DNA of 10,388 nt from Bacteroidota bacterium (lineage in GTDB: Bacteria; Bacteroidota; Bacteroidia; Bacteroidales; UBA1715). How positions within the stretch are numbered: the stretch's first letter is position 1; each line of letters begins with the position of its first letter. The DNA lies in contig JAJUFK010000068.1 of the NCBI GenBank assembly GCA_029266015.1, positions 1 through 10,388 of the forward strand, in the 5' to 3' direction. The translations under genes were made by a program, and so were the position numbers. The notes under the pieces are model-generated. The model was not told the origin of the DNA, made no database searches, and saw only the letters and a program-made list of their open reading frames with translations. Shown here in pieces: positions 1 to 8,030 of this stretch.

Positions 1-2376
1 AATCATTATTTACACAAGAAACAAATTCAATCTCTGTATATGCAAGATAGTATTCTGTGGATAGTATCAGAATATTCGTTGTTTTCTATGAATTTGCAAA
101 CTCATAGAATACAAGAATTTGCTACATCAAATGTAGGTGAAATTACACGAGAGGCTTTTATAGTAGATTCTAACATGTGGTACATAGGAGCAGAAAAAGC
201 AATACTTACTGTAATACCAAAATCATTAGTCCCTCTTCAAAAGACACAAACAATTCAATTATCTGATGTTTTATTACAAGGTAAATCAATTTTTTCTGCC
301 GACACAAAAACAAAGGTAGAATATATTGATAATCAATATCATATATACTTATCAGGTAGAGAAGATAATATCGCAATATATTTTTCAGACTTCGAATGGA
401 ATATTCAGAATAATAATGAGTATGAGTATATACTTGAAAATTATATGGATGACTGGGCACTGTTGCATGATGCCAATTTTGTGAATTTTACAAAACTTGC
501 CGGAGGTGATTATGTGCTGCGAATAAAGAAGAAATATCAAGATTCTTTTTCTCATGATGAATTAGTAGTTCATATTCATATTCAAAAAGCATTTTGGGAA
601 TATTGGTTTTTTTATGTTTCGTTGGTTTTATTACTTATAGGATTAATTTATATTATATATATAGTTAGAGTTCAATCTATTATTTCTATGCGAAATTCTT
701 TGCAACAACAAGTAGAGCAGCGAATGAGTGAAATACAAAATAAAATAGAACGAATACAAGAACAAGAAGAGAGAATTAGACAACAAGATGCAGACTTTTT
801 AATACAACAAGAAATTCAATCGAAGTTAGAACAAGATATTGAAACCCAAAAGCAGACATATGAACTTGCAATTCAACAAAAAGATATAGAAATAGAGGAG
901 TCTAAAAAACAAACGCAAGCAGTATCTGAATTAAAAGAACTTGTTGAAAAAAACTTTCATTTACTCGAAAACAATACTCGAGAAATGGTATTTAGAATTA
1001 TTCTTCCTTCAGAAATGTTTGATTATGTAAGTCCTGCCGTAGAATCGTTTACAGGCTATACGCCTCAAGAATTCTACTCAGATAGTATGATGTTTAGAAA
1101 ACTTATAATTTCTGAAGGTAAAGATGATTTTAAAAAATTCAGGAAATATATGATTGAGGGCAAAGTTCCTCCTGTAATGGAATATAAAATTATTACCAAA
1201 ACCGGAAAAGAAAAATGGGTTGCCCAATATAGTACCATAATACGCGATGCCAAACAGCAACCAATAGCTTTAGAAGCTGTTTTAGTTGATATTTCTGAGA
1301 AAAAAGAATTGGAACAAAGAAATAATGCCTTAAAAAAACGTGCAAAAAAATTAGAAAAAATAGAAGGAGATTTTTCTGAAACACAAAATATTAATACGGT
1401 AAAACAAGCATTGCATGTATTTGCCGATTTACTGAAACGTGAAGATGTTTCTCTTGATGAAAAACAAGCATTTTTAGAGTCAAATCAAGAAAGTGGTTCG
1501 TTTGCATTGCACATGATTGAGAATTTTATTGATATTTCAAAAATAGAGGCCGGTAAAATACATTTAAATTATTCACAGTGTTATGTAAATACTGTGTTGC
1601 AAGAATTACTCGATTCGTTTACCGAAAGTAAACAGTATATCGGTAAAAAGCATATTCAACTTACCATGAATGTGCCGTCGTTAGAAGAGAATTTTTCATT
1701 TTATACTGATACATTCAGGTTCAGACAGGTAATGATGAATTTGTTGGGTAATGCAATTAAGTTTACTCATTCAGGTTCTGTTGAATTTGGTTATGAAATA
1801 ATTGAAAATGTAAAAGCAGAAAATAATATAGAATTAGTATTTTTTGTAAAAGATACAGGCGAAGGAATTCCGGCTGAAAAATTAGATTTGTTATTCAATA
1901 CTGATATGCAATCAGAAGACTCTGAGTTTATGGGAGGTCTCGGGTTAACAGTTTCAAAAAAAATCGTGGAGTTGTTAGGTGGTAGAATGTGGGCTGAATC
2001 TGAACTTGGTAAAGGAACTATTATACGGTTTACGTTGCCTGTTGAAAAAATGAAAGGATTCAAAAAAGCAGAACAACAAGTAACCGAAAAGGTTGTTGAA
2101 ACTATTGATTGGTCGCAAAAAACCTTGTTGCTGGTTGAAGACGAAGAAAATAACTATGACCTTGTACGTGAGGTGTTAGCAAAAACTAATATTCAGATTT
2201 TGTGGGCTCAAAATGGTGAAGAAGGTGTAGAAATGTTTAAACAAAATCAAAGAGATATTGATGTTATTCTTATGGATATACAAATGCCTGTAATGAACGG
2301 ATATACGGCAACGCAAGAAATTAAAAAAATTGATAAAGATATTCCTATAATTGCACAAACAGCATATGCTAATTAA
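1..2376 (+). CDS. Y_Y_Y/PAS hybrid histidine kinase, 5'-partial, probably degenerate
   Basis: The frame is open from base 1, so the N-terminus (probably beta-propeller sensor repeats) lies outside the window. Residues are counted from the Met at 40. In order: the end of a periplasmic sensor; a Y_Y_Y domain (about 97-184) ending in a KAFWEYW motif; a membrane helix (about 188-210); a long Gln/Glu-rich coiled coil (about 212-305); a PAS domain (about 305-422); a HisKA-like dimerisation segment (about 438-505); a HATPase domain (about 549-668) with intact N-box (NLLGNAIKF), G1 (DTGEGI, 605-610) and GLGL; and a receiver (from 694) with E700/D701, phospho-acceptor D746 and T774. Two things are wrong. 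The H-box histidine is Gln449, and the receiver stops at N778, before its conserved Lys and last helices. In the family such proteins sense polysaccharide breakdown products and control nearby carbohydrate genes. Unlike classical HTCS proteins there is no fused AraC domain; a separate AraC gene follows. The domain assignment is firm; whether the protein works is doubtful. Confidence 0.9.
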   Translation, partial: NHYLHKKQIQSLYMQDSILWIVSEYSLFSMNLQTHRIQEFATSNVGEITREAFIVDSNMWYIGAEKAILTVIPKSLVPLQKTQTIQLSDVLLQGKSIFSADTKTKVEYIDNQYHIYLSGREDNIAIYFSDFEWNIQNNNEYEYILENYMDDWALLHDANFVNFTKLAGGDYVLRIKKKYQDSFSHDELVVHIHIQKAFWEYWFFYVSLVLLLIGLIYIIYIVRVQSIISMRNSLQQQVEQRMSEIQNKIERIQEQEERIRQQDADFLIQQEIQSKLEQDIETQKQTYELAIQQKDIEIEESKKQTQAVSELKELVEKNFHLLENNTREMVFRIILPSEMFDYVSPAVESFTGYTPQEFYSDSMMFRKLIISEGKDDFKKFRKYMIEGKVPPVMEYKIITKTGKEKWVAQYSTIIRDAKQQPIALEAVLVDISEKKELEQRNNALKKRAKKLEKIEGDFSETQNINTVKQALHVFADLLKREDVSLDEKQAFLESNQESGSFALHMIENFIDISKIEAGKIHLNYSQCYVNTVLQELLDSFTESKQYIGKKHIQLTMNVPSLEENFSFYTDTFRFRQVMMNLLGNAIKFTHSGSVEFGYEIIENVKAENNIELVFFVKDTGEGIPAEKLDLLFNTDMQSEDSEFMGGLGLTVSKKIVELLGGRMWAESELGKGTIIRFTLPVEKMKGFKKAEQQVTEKVVETIDWSQKTLLLVEDEENNYDLVREVLAKTNIQILWAQNGEEGVEMFKQNQRDIDVILMDIQMPVMNGYTATQEIKKIDKDIPIIAQTAYAN

Positions 2377-2475
2377 GATTAAAAATTGAATTGTATAAAA
2401 GTAGGGAGCCATAATTATATTGAGAAACCTAATAAACGGAAGGATTTGATAGATATGCTCAGTAAATATTTGTAA
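2377..2475 (+). pseudogene. Remnant of the receiver-domain C-terminus, behind two in-frame TAA codons
   Basis: Reading on in the kinase frame past the TAA at 2374-2376 gives one Asp codon, a second TAA at 2380-2382, and then an open stretch to TAA at 2473-2475. That stretch reads KLNCIKVG, then SHNYIEKP, then KRKDLIDMLSKYL. This is the expected end of a receiver domain: alpha4, the conserved Lys-Pro after beta5, and alpha5. The distance from the TAYA motif to the conserved Gly and to the Lys-Pro matches a normal receiver exactly, so there is no net indel. Two single-base changes, for example GAA to TAA, would explain it. The ancestral stop lies 15 bp before the next gene. I infer recent nonsense mutation; sequence error or readthrough are the alternatives. 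Confidence 0.8.
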
Positions 2476-2490
2476 CAGTTTTGGTGTATC

Positions 2491-3573
2491 ATGAAATTGT
2501 TTTTGAATTATAAGTTTATTACGGTTATTCTTTTGACTTTTTTTTGTTTTTTTATTGTTTGGATTCTTATTCGTAAACCAACTATTGACGTGCTGAATTC
2601 TCAAGAATATGTAATTCATGCTTTTAGTGACTCGTTAGTAAATGGTACTTCTACATCATCGGTAACTCATAAAAATAATGCAATAGATGTATTTTTTGAG
2701 CTCAAAAAAGGATACGAGTTCCCTTTTGCAGGTGTGCAAATAGAACGTGCCGATGCAGAATTATTTGATATTTCTGATTATACCGTACATATTTTAATTG
2801 AAACTAAGAATGATATGCGTCTATCGGTTCGCTATAATCAATTTATACCATCATACAGTGATTCTATCAATACATTAACATATGCATTGTATGTAAAAAC
2901 ATTTACTATTCACAAAGGGTTGAATACGTTTGAATGTAAAACAAAAGATATAAATGAAATACCCGAATGGTGGTATGCAATGAATCCTCGTATTGTAAAT
3001 AATGTTCCATCTCATAATCTTACCCAAACTAAATATATGTGGTTGTATACCGAAAGTACTATACCTCTTAATACTCCATATCAATTTACTATACGTAAGT
3101 TTACTTTATCGTATTCTGTTCAACCGTTATTGGTAATTTTTTTATATGTATCTGTTTTGTATTATGTTATACTTCTTATAGTATGGCGATTCAAAAAACA
3201 ATCAATAAGCCGATTGTTTTTACCTATTGAACATATTACAATCCCTGAAAAATCAAATAATGATTTTAATAGAATAGTAACCTATATAGCAAAGGAGTAT
3301 TCAAATCCTGATTTAAAACTTTCACATGTAGCTAAATCTATAGGTATACAAGAAGATCAAATTTCGGAAATTTTAAAGCATCATGTACATGTAAATTTCA
3401 AGCAATACGTGAATAAAATTCGTATTGAAGAAGCTTTGCATTTGTTACAAGAATCGAAACTTAGTATATCAGAAATTGCATTTGCAGTGGGATATAATAA
3501 TGTTCAACATTTTAATAGAGTGTTTAAAGAACTTATGAATTGTTCTCCCGGAACATATAGAGAATCCATATAA
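2491..3573 (+). CDS. Membrane-anchored AraC-family transcriptional regulator
   Basis: This is a 360-residue protein. A membrane segment (about 9-27) is followed by a periplasmic region of about 180 residues, a second membrane segment (about 212-232), a short linker and a C-terminal AraC-type DNA-binding domain (about 259-358). The latter shows both helix-turn-helix units: LSHVAKSIGIQEDQISEIL (277-295), and SISEIAFAVGYNNVQHFNRV (325-344) followed by the usual SPGTYR ending. The periplasmic part is rich in alternating hydrophobic/polar strands and aromatic residues and resembles jelly-roll carbohydrate-binding folds, but I cannot assign a family. The layout suggests a one-component regulator that senses a periplasmic ligand and acts on DNA from the membrane. 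The gene follows the ancestral end of the kinase gene by 15 bp, so the two were probably co-transcribed. The secreted esterase gene 103 bp downstream is the likeliest target. The AraC domain is certain; ligand and target are inference. Confidence 0.88.
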   Translation: MKLFLNYKFITVILLTFFCFFIVWILIRKPTIDVLNSQEYVIHAFSDSLVNGTSTSSVTHKNNAIDVFFELKKGYEFPFAGVQIERADAELFDISDYTVHILIETKNDMRLSVRYNQFIPSYSDSINTLTYALYVKTFTIHKGLNTFECKTKDINEIPEWWYAMNPRIVNNVPSHNLTQTKYMWLYTESTIPLNTPYQFTIRKFTLSYSVQPLLVIFLYVSVLYYVILLIVWRFKKQSISRLFLPIEHITIPEKSNNDFNRIVTYIAKEYSNPDLKLSHVAKSIGIQEDQISEILKHHVHVNFKQYVNKIRIEEALHLLQESKLSISEIAFAVGYNNVQHFNRVFKELMNCSPGTYRESI

Positions 3574-3641
3574 TATATTGATTTACATAAAATGTTAAGT
3601 CTTTAGGGAATTTTTGTTAAGCTATTGTATAAACTTTCAAT

Positions 3642-3649
3642 TACCTTTG
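3642..3649 (+). promoter_or_regulatory. Candidate Bacteroidota -7 box before the esterase gene
   Basis: TACCTTTG is an exact match to the Bacteroidota -7 consensus TAnnTTTG. It would place a transcript start near 3656, about 20 bases before the esterase ATG. TTG-type -33 candidates exist at 3625-3627 and 3613-3616, but their spacers (14 and 25 bases) fall outside the usual 19-21. The promoter may therefore be weak or activator-dependent, which would fit control by the adjacent AraC regulator. Confidence 0.42.
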
Positions 3650-3676
3650 TTATAAACTTTAAAAAATTGGCATACT

Positions 3677-6600
3677 ATGAAAGTTATACATGTATTTTTT
3701 GTTACAGGAATTTTTTGTTGCATTTCGTTATTCGGAATTTCACAAACACTTATTCGTCCGTCGCATAATTATGTGCAAGTTACAGGTAGGGTTGATACAT
3801 CAAATCCGCTAAAGTATTCTTTTGCATTCCCCGGTGTTAGTATTAAAACTGCTTTTAGTGGTACCGGTATTTCAATTTTACTTAAGGAATATGGATTGGG
3901 AACAGCTACTACTACCAATTATTTTGCAGTAATAATAGATGGTGGCGAGCCAACGGTATTACAACTTTCAAAAAATCAGACCGAATATGTACTTGCTTCA
4001 AACTTACCTCAAGGTAATCATACTGTTGAGGTGTTTAAACGTACCGAATCAAATGTTGGAAAGGTTGATTTTATGGGTTTTATATTACCTAAAGGAACAA
4101 CTATTGTAGAACCGGCTCCACTACCTAAAAGAAAAATTGAGTTTATTGGTAATTCTATTACCTGTGGATATGGTAATGAAATATCAACCACTACTCCTGA
4201 TAAATATCATTTTACCTCTGCCAATGAAAATAATTATATGGCATGGGGTGCTGTTACTGCACGTAAAGTTCAAGCCCAGTATTCGTGTGTAGCATATTCT
4301 GGTAGGGGGTTAATGCAAAACAATACCGGGTCTAAAACAGGTACATTGCCTCTCATTTACGATAATATAATAGCTGATAGTCCTTCACCGGTGTGGAATC
4401 ATTATGATTATATTCCCGATGTAGTTGTTATAAATATAGGCACCAATGATTTTGCTGCCGAAGTTTCGTCGGCAGCATACAAAGTTGATTCAACACAATT
4501 TGTACAAACATATATTGCATTTATTCAAAAACTTCGGGCATATTATCCTAATGCTTCATTTATTTGTTGCGTGGGAACTATGATGAGCGACTATTATCCG
4601 GTAGGTGGAAAACATTGGACTCGTATACAGAATTATGTGTCGTCGGTAGCACAATATTTTAATTCTCAAGGTGACTCTAAAGTGTATTACCTTATGCTCG
4701 ATCCTCAATTATCGCCTTATGGAGAAGATTGGCATCCAACTAAAAAAACACATGAACAAATGGCTACAAAACTTACAAATTTTATTAATAGTACTATCAC
4801 ATGGAATGATTGTAGTGCATCAGTACATGTTGGTCCCGATATAAATCTTTTTTACGAACAAACTCCTATTACAATTTCATCAAACTCAGAATTATTAGAT
4901 AATGTGACATATACTTGGTACAAAAATGGTGAATTATTGGTCGGTGAAAATGGTTTTAGTATTACTATAACAGATACCGTTGGCGCCATAGCTGAGTATG
5001 TTGTGGTACGTGATAGTGCAGGATGTAAATATCATGATAATATTGTTGTATCAAATAATCAAATATCAGTAGGTGAAGTGTGTAAATGGCGTGATAATAA
5101 ACGTGCTGCTATTGCCCTAACATTTGACGATTGGTCTCCCGGACATCCTGCTATAGTTGTCCCTGAACTCAAAAAACGTAGAATGGTAGGCACATTTAAT
5201 GTATTTACTAATTCTGTTTCAAATTGGACACAAATTCAAGAAGCGGCTAATTATGGTAACGAAATTGCAAATCATACCAAATCACACCCCGATCTTACAA
5301 AAATTTCCTTAGAAGCATTAGATACTGAAATACGATTTCCTGATAGTGTAATAAATTCTCGTATTACAAATCAAAAGGTTCGCACTTTGGCATATCCATT
5401 TGGTACATTTAATTCTGATATTATAGCATATTTAAAATCTATGAATTATATAGCTGCTCGCGGTGTATGGGGTATTTCAAACTATTCATATAATTTTGTG
5501 TCAAACGAACAAGATTATTACAATACCAAAGTATATTCTTTAGGAACAAATACCACAATTCAACAGTTTGGACGCGAAGTATATAATGTGGTAAATGGGG
5601 GAGGTATGCTTACCTTTTTATATCATAGTGTGAATAGTCCAACTGTAATTGATAATAATTATGCTGCTGTTCCCGAAAAAGAATTTCAGTATCAATTAGA
5701 TACAATTCAGGCATTTGCTCGTAAAGTATGGGTAGGAACATATTCTGATATTATAACATATCATCGTCAAGCTAAATGTGCAAGTATTACACAATTACAA
5801 GCACCACACAACGGCACGTGGATTATTGAATTGAACGATACCTTGTCTAACAATCAATTGTATAATTTGCCATTAAGCATAGTCTTACCTATGGATGGTG
5901 TATCATATAATAGTATTAAACAAAATGGACAGTTTATTCCTATCGATTCGATATTTAACGATACTATTATGTTTAAAGCAATTCCCGATGCCGGTGCTAT
6001 AGAATTAACCGTATTACCAATTTCGGTAGATGTGCAACTCCCTATTACAGTGTTTACAAATACCTCACAACAACAACTAATGTGTACCGTAGTTGCTACC
6101 GGAAATAATGGAATAGCATCGGTTGAATTTGATTTTTCGGAATTGCATGGCTCAAAAATAAGCGCAACGCAAAGTTCGTTACCAAACACGTATTCGGGAA
6201 ATTATACTATACCGGCAGGAATTGAATTGGGGTATAAACAAATTTATATTACTGTTGTAGATAATGCAGGTAATATATATATACATCATGTTGGAGTAAC
6301 AATAGTGAGTGGAATTACAGTAGAACATACCAGCATTCATCAAACCAATTCATTAACTACATTTAGTATTCATGTTACCGATGATACTTCTGTTTCATCT
6401 GTTGTTGGTGAATTTGTAACAACTCAAGGAATTCAGGTTTTGCCAATGCAGTATGTTGGAGAAAATACATATTCAATTTCATTTGCTGCAAATCAATTAA
6501 TGCTTGGTCAAACGGTTGTTCGTTTTGTAATAACTGATGAAAGTGGAAATATTCAACGATTGAATAAAATATTTGTGATTGAAGATAAATCATCGATTGC

Positions 6601-6844
6601 TCATAAAGAACCAATAAAAATTCAAATATTTCCTAATCCATGCAACAATGTAATAACGATTAATTCGGAACATGTAATTACAAGTGTTACAATGTATAAT
6701 TCACAAGGAGTATTGGTGTTGAAAAAAAACGTAATTGAAGGTAAGAATGTAGAATTAATAGTGCAATCTTTACCGCAAGGAGTGTATTCTGTAGTTGTTA
6801 ATTTTGATTCTAAACAAGAAGTGCAGAGTATAGTTAAATTGTAA
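3677..6844 (+). CDS. Secreted CE2-CE4 double carbohydrate esterase with T9SS sorting domain
   Basis: This is a 1055-residue protein with a signal peptide (about 1-22, ending GISQ). Residues about 24-135 form the jelly-roll domain typical of the N-terminus of CE2 acetyl esterases. Residues about 138-372 form an SGNH hydrolase: nucleophile S160 in GNSITCGYG, G255-T-N257-D in block III, and D351-W-H353-P in block V. An Ig-like domain follows (about 376-465). Next is a CE4/NodB deacetylase (about 470-698): TFDD with D484 as likely base and D485 as metal ligand, H533 and H537 completing the metal triad, YPFG at 573-576, and H650 in the last motif. Beta modules occupy about 702-975. The tail from 982 starts IQIFPNPCNN and is a type A T9SS sorting domain. 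The protein is probably exported and attached to the surface or released, where it would remove acetyl groups from plant or microbial polysaccharides. The exact substrate (acetylxylan, acetylated mannan or N-acetyl sugars) cannot be read from the sequence. The ATG gives a clean signal peptide; no Shine-Dalgarno sequence is present, as is usual in this phylum. Confidence 0.9.
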   Translation: MKVIHVFFVTGIFCCISLFGISQTLIRPSHNYVQVTGRVDTSNPLKYSFAFPGVSIKTAFSGTGISILLKEYGLGTATTTNYFAVIIDGGEPTVLQLSKNQTEYVLASNLPQGNHTVEVFKRTESNVGKVDFMGFILPKGTTIVEPAPLPKRKIEFIGNSITCGYGNEISTTTPDKYHFTSANENNYMAWGAVTARKVQAQYSCVAYSGRGLMQNNTGSKTGTLPLIYDNIIADSPSPVWNHYDYIPDVVVINIGTNDFAAEVSSAAYKVDSTQFVQTYIAFIQKLRAYYPNASFICCVGTMMSDYYPVGGKHWTRIQNYVSSVAQYFNSQGDSKVYYLMLDPQLSPYGEDWHPTKKTHEQMATKLTNFINSTITWNDCSASVHVGPDINLFYEQTPITISSNSELLDNVTYTWYKNGELLVGENGFSITITDTVGAIAEYVVVRDSAGCKYHDNIVVSNNQISVGEVCKWRDNKRAAIALTFDDWSPGHPAIVVPELKKRRMVGTFNVFTNSVSNWTQIQEAANYGNEIANHTKSHPDLTKISLEALDTEIRFPDSVINSRITNQKVRTLAYPFGTFNSDIIAYLKSMNYIAARGVWGISNYSYNFVSNEQDYYNTKVYSLGTNTTIQQFGREVYNVVNGGGMLTFLYHSVNSPTVIDNNYAAVPEKEFQYQLDTIQAFARKVWVGTYSDIITYHRQAKCASITQLQAPHNGTWIIELNDTLSNNQLYNLPLSIVLPMDGVSYNSIKQNGQFIPIDSIFNDTIMFKAIPDAGAIELTVLPISVDVQLPITVFTNTSQQQLMCTVVATGNNGIASVEFDFSELHGSKISATQSSLPNTYSGNYTIPAGIELGYKQIYITVVDNAGNIYIHHVGVTIVSGITVEHTSIHQTNSLTTFSIHVTDDTSVSSVVGEFVTTQGIQVLPMQYVGENTYSISFAANQLMLGQTVVRFVITDESGNIQRLNKIFVIEDKSSIAHKEPIKIQIFPNPCNNVITINSEHVITSVTMYNSQGVLVLKKNVIEGKNVELIVQSLPQGVYSVVVNFDSKQEVQSIVKL

Positions 6845-6850
6845 ATAGGT

Positions 6851-6873
6851 TATTATACAAATATTTTATAATA
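6851..6873 (+). other. AT-only inverted repeat after the esterase gene
   Basis: TATTATA (6851-6857) and TATAATA (6867-6873) are perfect inverted repeats around a 9-base loop, 6 bases after the esterase stop codon. The stem has no G-C pair and no T run follows, so it is weak as an intrinsic terminator. It might protect the 3' end of the message or be chance in AT-rich DNA. Confidence 0.25.
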
Positions 6874-6877
6874 GAAT

Positions 6878-6908
6878 AAAAAAAAGCTGCCTTATTGCAA
6901 GACAGCCT
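6878..6908 (-). terminator. Intrinsic terminator of mdh, possibly two-way
   Basis: On the minus strand, AGGCTGTC and GGCAGCT form an 8-pair stem (two G-U or similar wobble pairs) around a 9-base loop, followed directly by eight Ts (A run at 6878-6885 on the plus strand). It lies about 30 bases past the mdh stop. Read on the plus strand the stem has C-A mismatches but is followed by a T-rich stretch, so it may also help end transcription of the converging esterase gene. Confidence 0.8.
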
Positions 6909-6938
6909 TTGTATTTTAAAAATATATATATGATGAAA

Positions 6939-7877
6939 TTATAAAATATTTAGTTCTTTTAATACATCATTCATATTGCGAACAGCATCAGCACTTTTAG
7001 CAAAAGCAGCTTGTTCATCGTCAGTAAGTTTGTAATCTACTATTTTTTCAAAACCATTTTTGCCAATAATTACAGGCACACCTATACAAATATCTTTTTG
7101 TCCATACTCACCATCAAGAGCAACACAACATGGGAATATTTTCTTTTGGTCGCGAACTATAGATTCAACTAAAGCAGCTCCTGCAGCTCCCGGAGCAATC
7201 CATGCCGATGTTCCTAATAATTTGGTGCAAGTAGCTCCACCAACCATAGTGTCTGCTGCAACTTTTTGTAACGCTTCGGCACTTAATATTGAACTTACAG
7301 GAACCCCATTGTATGTAGCTAAACGAGTTAAAGGAATCATAGTAGTATCGCCATGTCCACCTATTACAGTACCTTCTATATCAGTAGCTTGTGCTCCTAA
7401 GGCTTCACTTAAGTAATATTTAAAACGTGAACTGTCAAGAATTCCACCCATTCCTATTACACGATTTTTAGGCAATCCGGTTTTTTTCAACGTAAGGTAG
7501 GTCATGGTATCCATAGGGTTGCTTATAACCACTATAATAGCATTTGGTGAATATTTTAAAATGCTTTGTGCTACATCATTTACGATTCCTGCATTAGTAC
7601 CAATTAAATCTTCGCGTGTCATTCCCGGTTTACGAGGAATACCAGAAGTTACTACTACTACATCAGAACCTGCAGTTTTGCTGTAATCGTTTGTTACACC
7701 TATTACACGAGTGTCAAAATTTAATAATGCTGCTGTTTGCATTATATCCATTGCTTTACCCTCTGCAAAACCTTCTTTGATGTCAAGTAACACTATTTCA
7801 CTTGCTAATTCTTTTTGAGCCATCACATTTGCACATGTTGCTCCTACGTTTCCTGCCCCAACTACTGTTATTTTCAT
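6939..7877 (-). CDS. mdh: Malate dehydrogenase (NAD-dependent, LDH-like type)
   Basis: This is a complete 312-residue enzyme that oxidises malate to oxaloacetate with NAD+ in the cytosol, as the last step of the TCA cycle (or in reverse in fermentative carbon flow). The N-terminal Rossmann motif is GAGNVG (7-12). D32 at the end of the second strand favours NAD over NADP. R82 and R88 in GIPRKPGMTRED, together with R151, are the malate-binding arginines; R82 at the specificity position marks malate rather than lactate dehydrogenase. N120, D148 and catalytic H175 (GGHGDTTM) complete the active site. Length is normal for the LDH-like bacterial MDH group found in Bacteroidota and Chlorobi. The gene has its own terminator and a promoter-like box upstream, and lies 153 bp after the sugar kinase on the same strand, so it may be independently transcribed. 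The identification is very secure. Confidence 0.97.
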   Translation of the reverse strand: MKITVVGAGNVGATCANVMAQKELASEIVLLDIKEGFAEGKAMDIMQTAALLNFDTRVIGVTNDYSKTAGSDVVVVTSGIPRKPGMTREDLIGTNAGIVNDVAQSILKYSPNAIIVVISNPMDTMTYLTLKKTGLPKNRVIGMGGILDSSRFKYYLSEALGAQATDIEGTVIGGHGDTTMIPLTRLATYNGVPVSSILSAEALQKVAADTMVGGATCTKLLGTSAWIAPGAAGAALVESIVRDQKKIFPCCVALDGEYGQKDICIGVPVIIGKNGFEKIVDYKLTDDEQAAFAKSADAVRNMNDVLKELNIL

Positions 7878-7919
7878 ATGATTACAATTTTATGATTTTT
7901 AAATGTTTTTATATCGTAA

Positions 7920-7927
7920 CAAATATA
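7920..7927 (-). promoter_or_regulatory. Candidate -7 box of mdh
   Basis: Read on the minus strand this is TATATTTG, an exact match to the TAnnTTTG consensus of Bacteroidota. It puts the transcript start near 7913 and gives a leader of about 35 bases. No TTTG-type -33 element lies at the usual spacing; a tandem heptamer occupies that region instead. Confidence 0.4.
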
Positions 7928-7952
7928 ATCAAGTATTTCGGCTTTTCATATA

Positions 7953-7966
7953 GCTAAATGCTAAAT
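7953..7966. repeat. Tandem heptamer GCTAAAT x2 upstream of mdh
   Basis: GCTAAATGCTAAAT is a perfect two-copy direct repeat in the 153-bp gap between the sugar kinase and mdh. It lies roughly 34-47 bases before the inferred mdh transcript start, where a -33 element or activator site would lie. Two copies of seven AT-rich bases could also be chance. Confidence 0.3.
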
Positions 7967-8030
7967 TATACTCATACTTTTTTATGATTATTTTAAAAGC
8001 TGTATAATAGATTTATTTTAAGTTCTTTAC

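Noticed and set aside
2374..2382. Genetic code in which TAA is read as an amino acid
   Set aside because: The other intact + strand genes and the mdh, sugar kinase and small genes end at stop codons in the right place (several TAA), with no internal TAA inside conserved domains, so only this one gene is affected.
6375..6614. Gln-rich 79-residue reading frame on the minus strand
   Set aside because: It lies wholly inside the esterase gene, antisense to its beta modules and sorting tail, and the Gln-rich composition is a by-product of the opposite strand.
1..6844. Classical polysaccharide utilisation locus
   Set aside because: A Y_Y_Y sensor, AraC regulator and carbohydrate esterase are present, but no SusC/SusD pair or glycoside hydrolase is visible, so only a looser carbohydrate-response locus can be claimed.
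7060..7416. 118-residue plus-strand reading frame
   Set aside because: It is antisense to the conserved core of malate dehydrogenase and has no recognisable protein features.
7878..8030. Intrinsic terminator after the sugar kinase
   Set aside because: Only scattered, short AT-rich pairings are possible; no stem directly followed by a T run was found, so readthrough into mdh remains possible.
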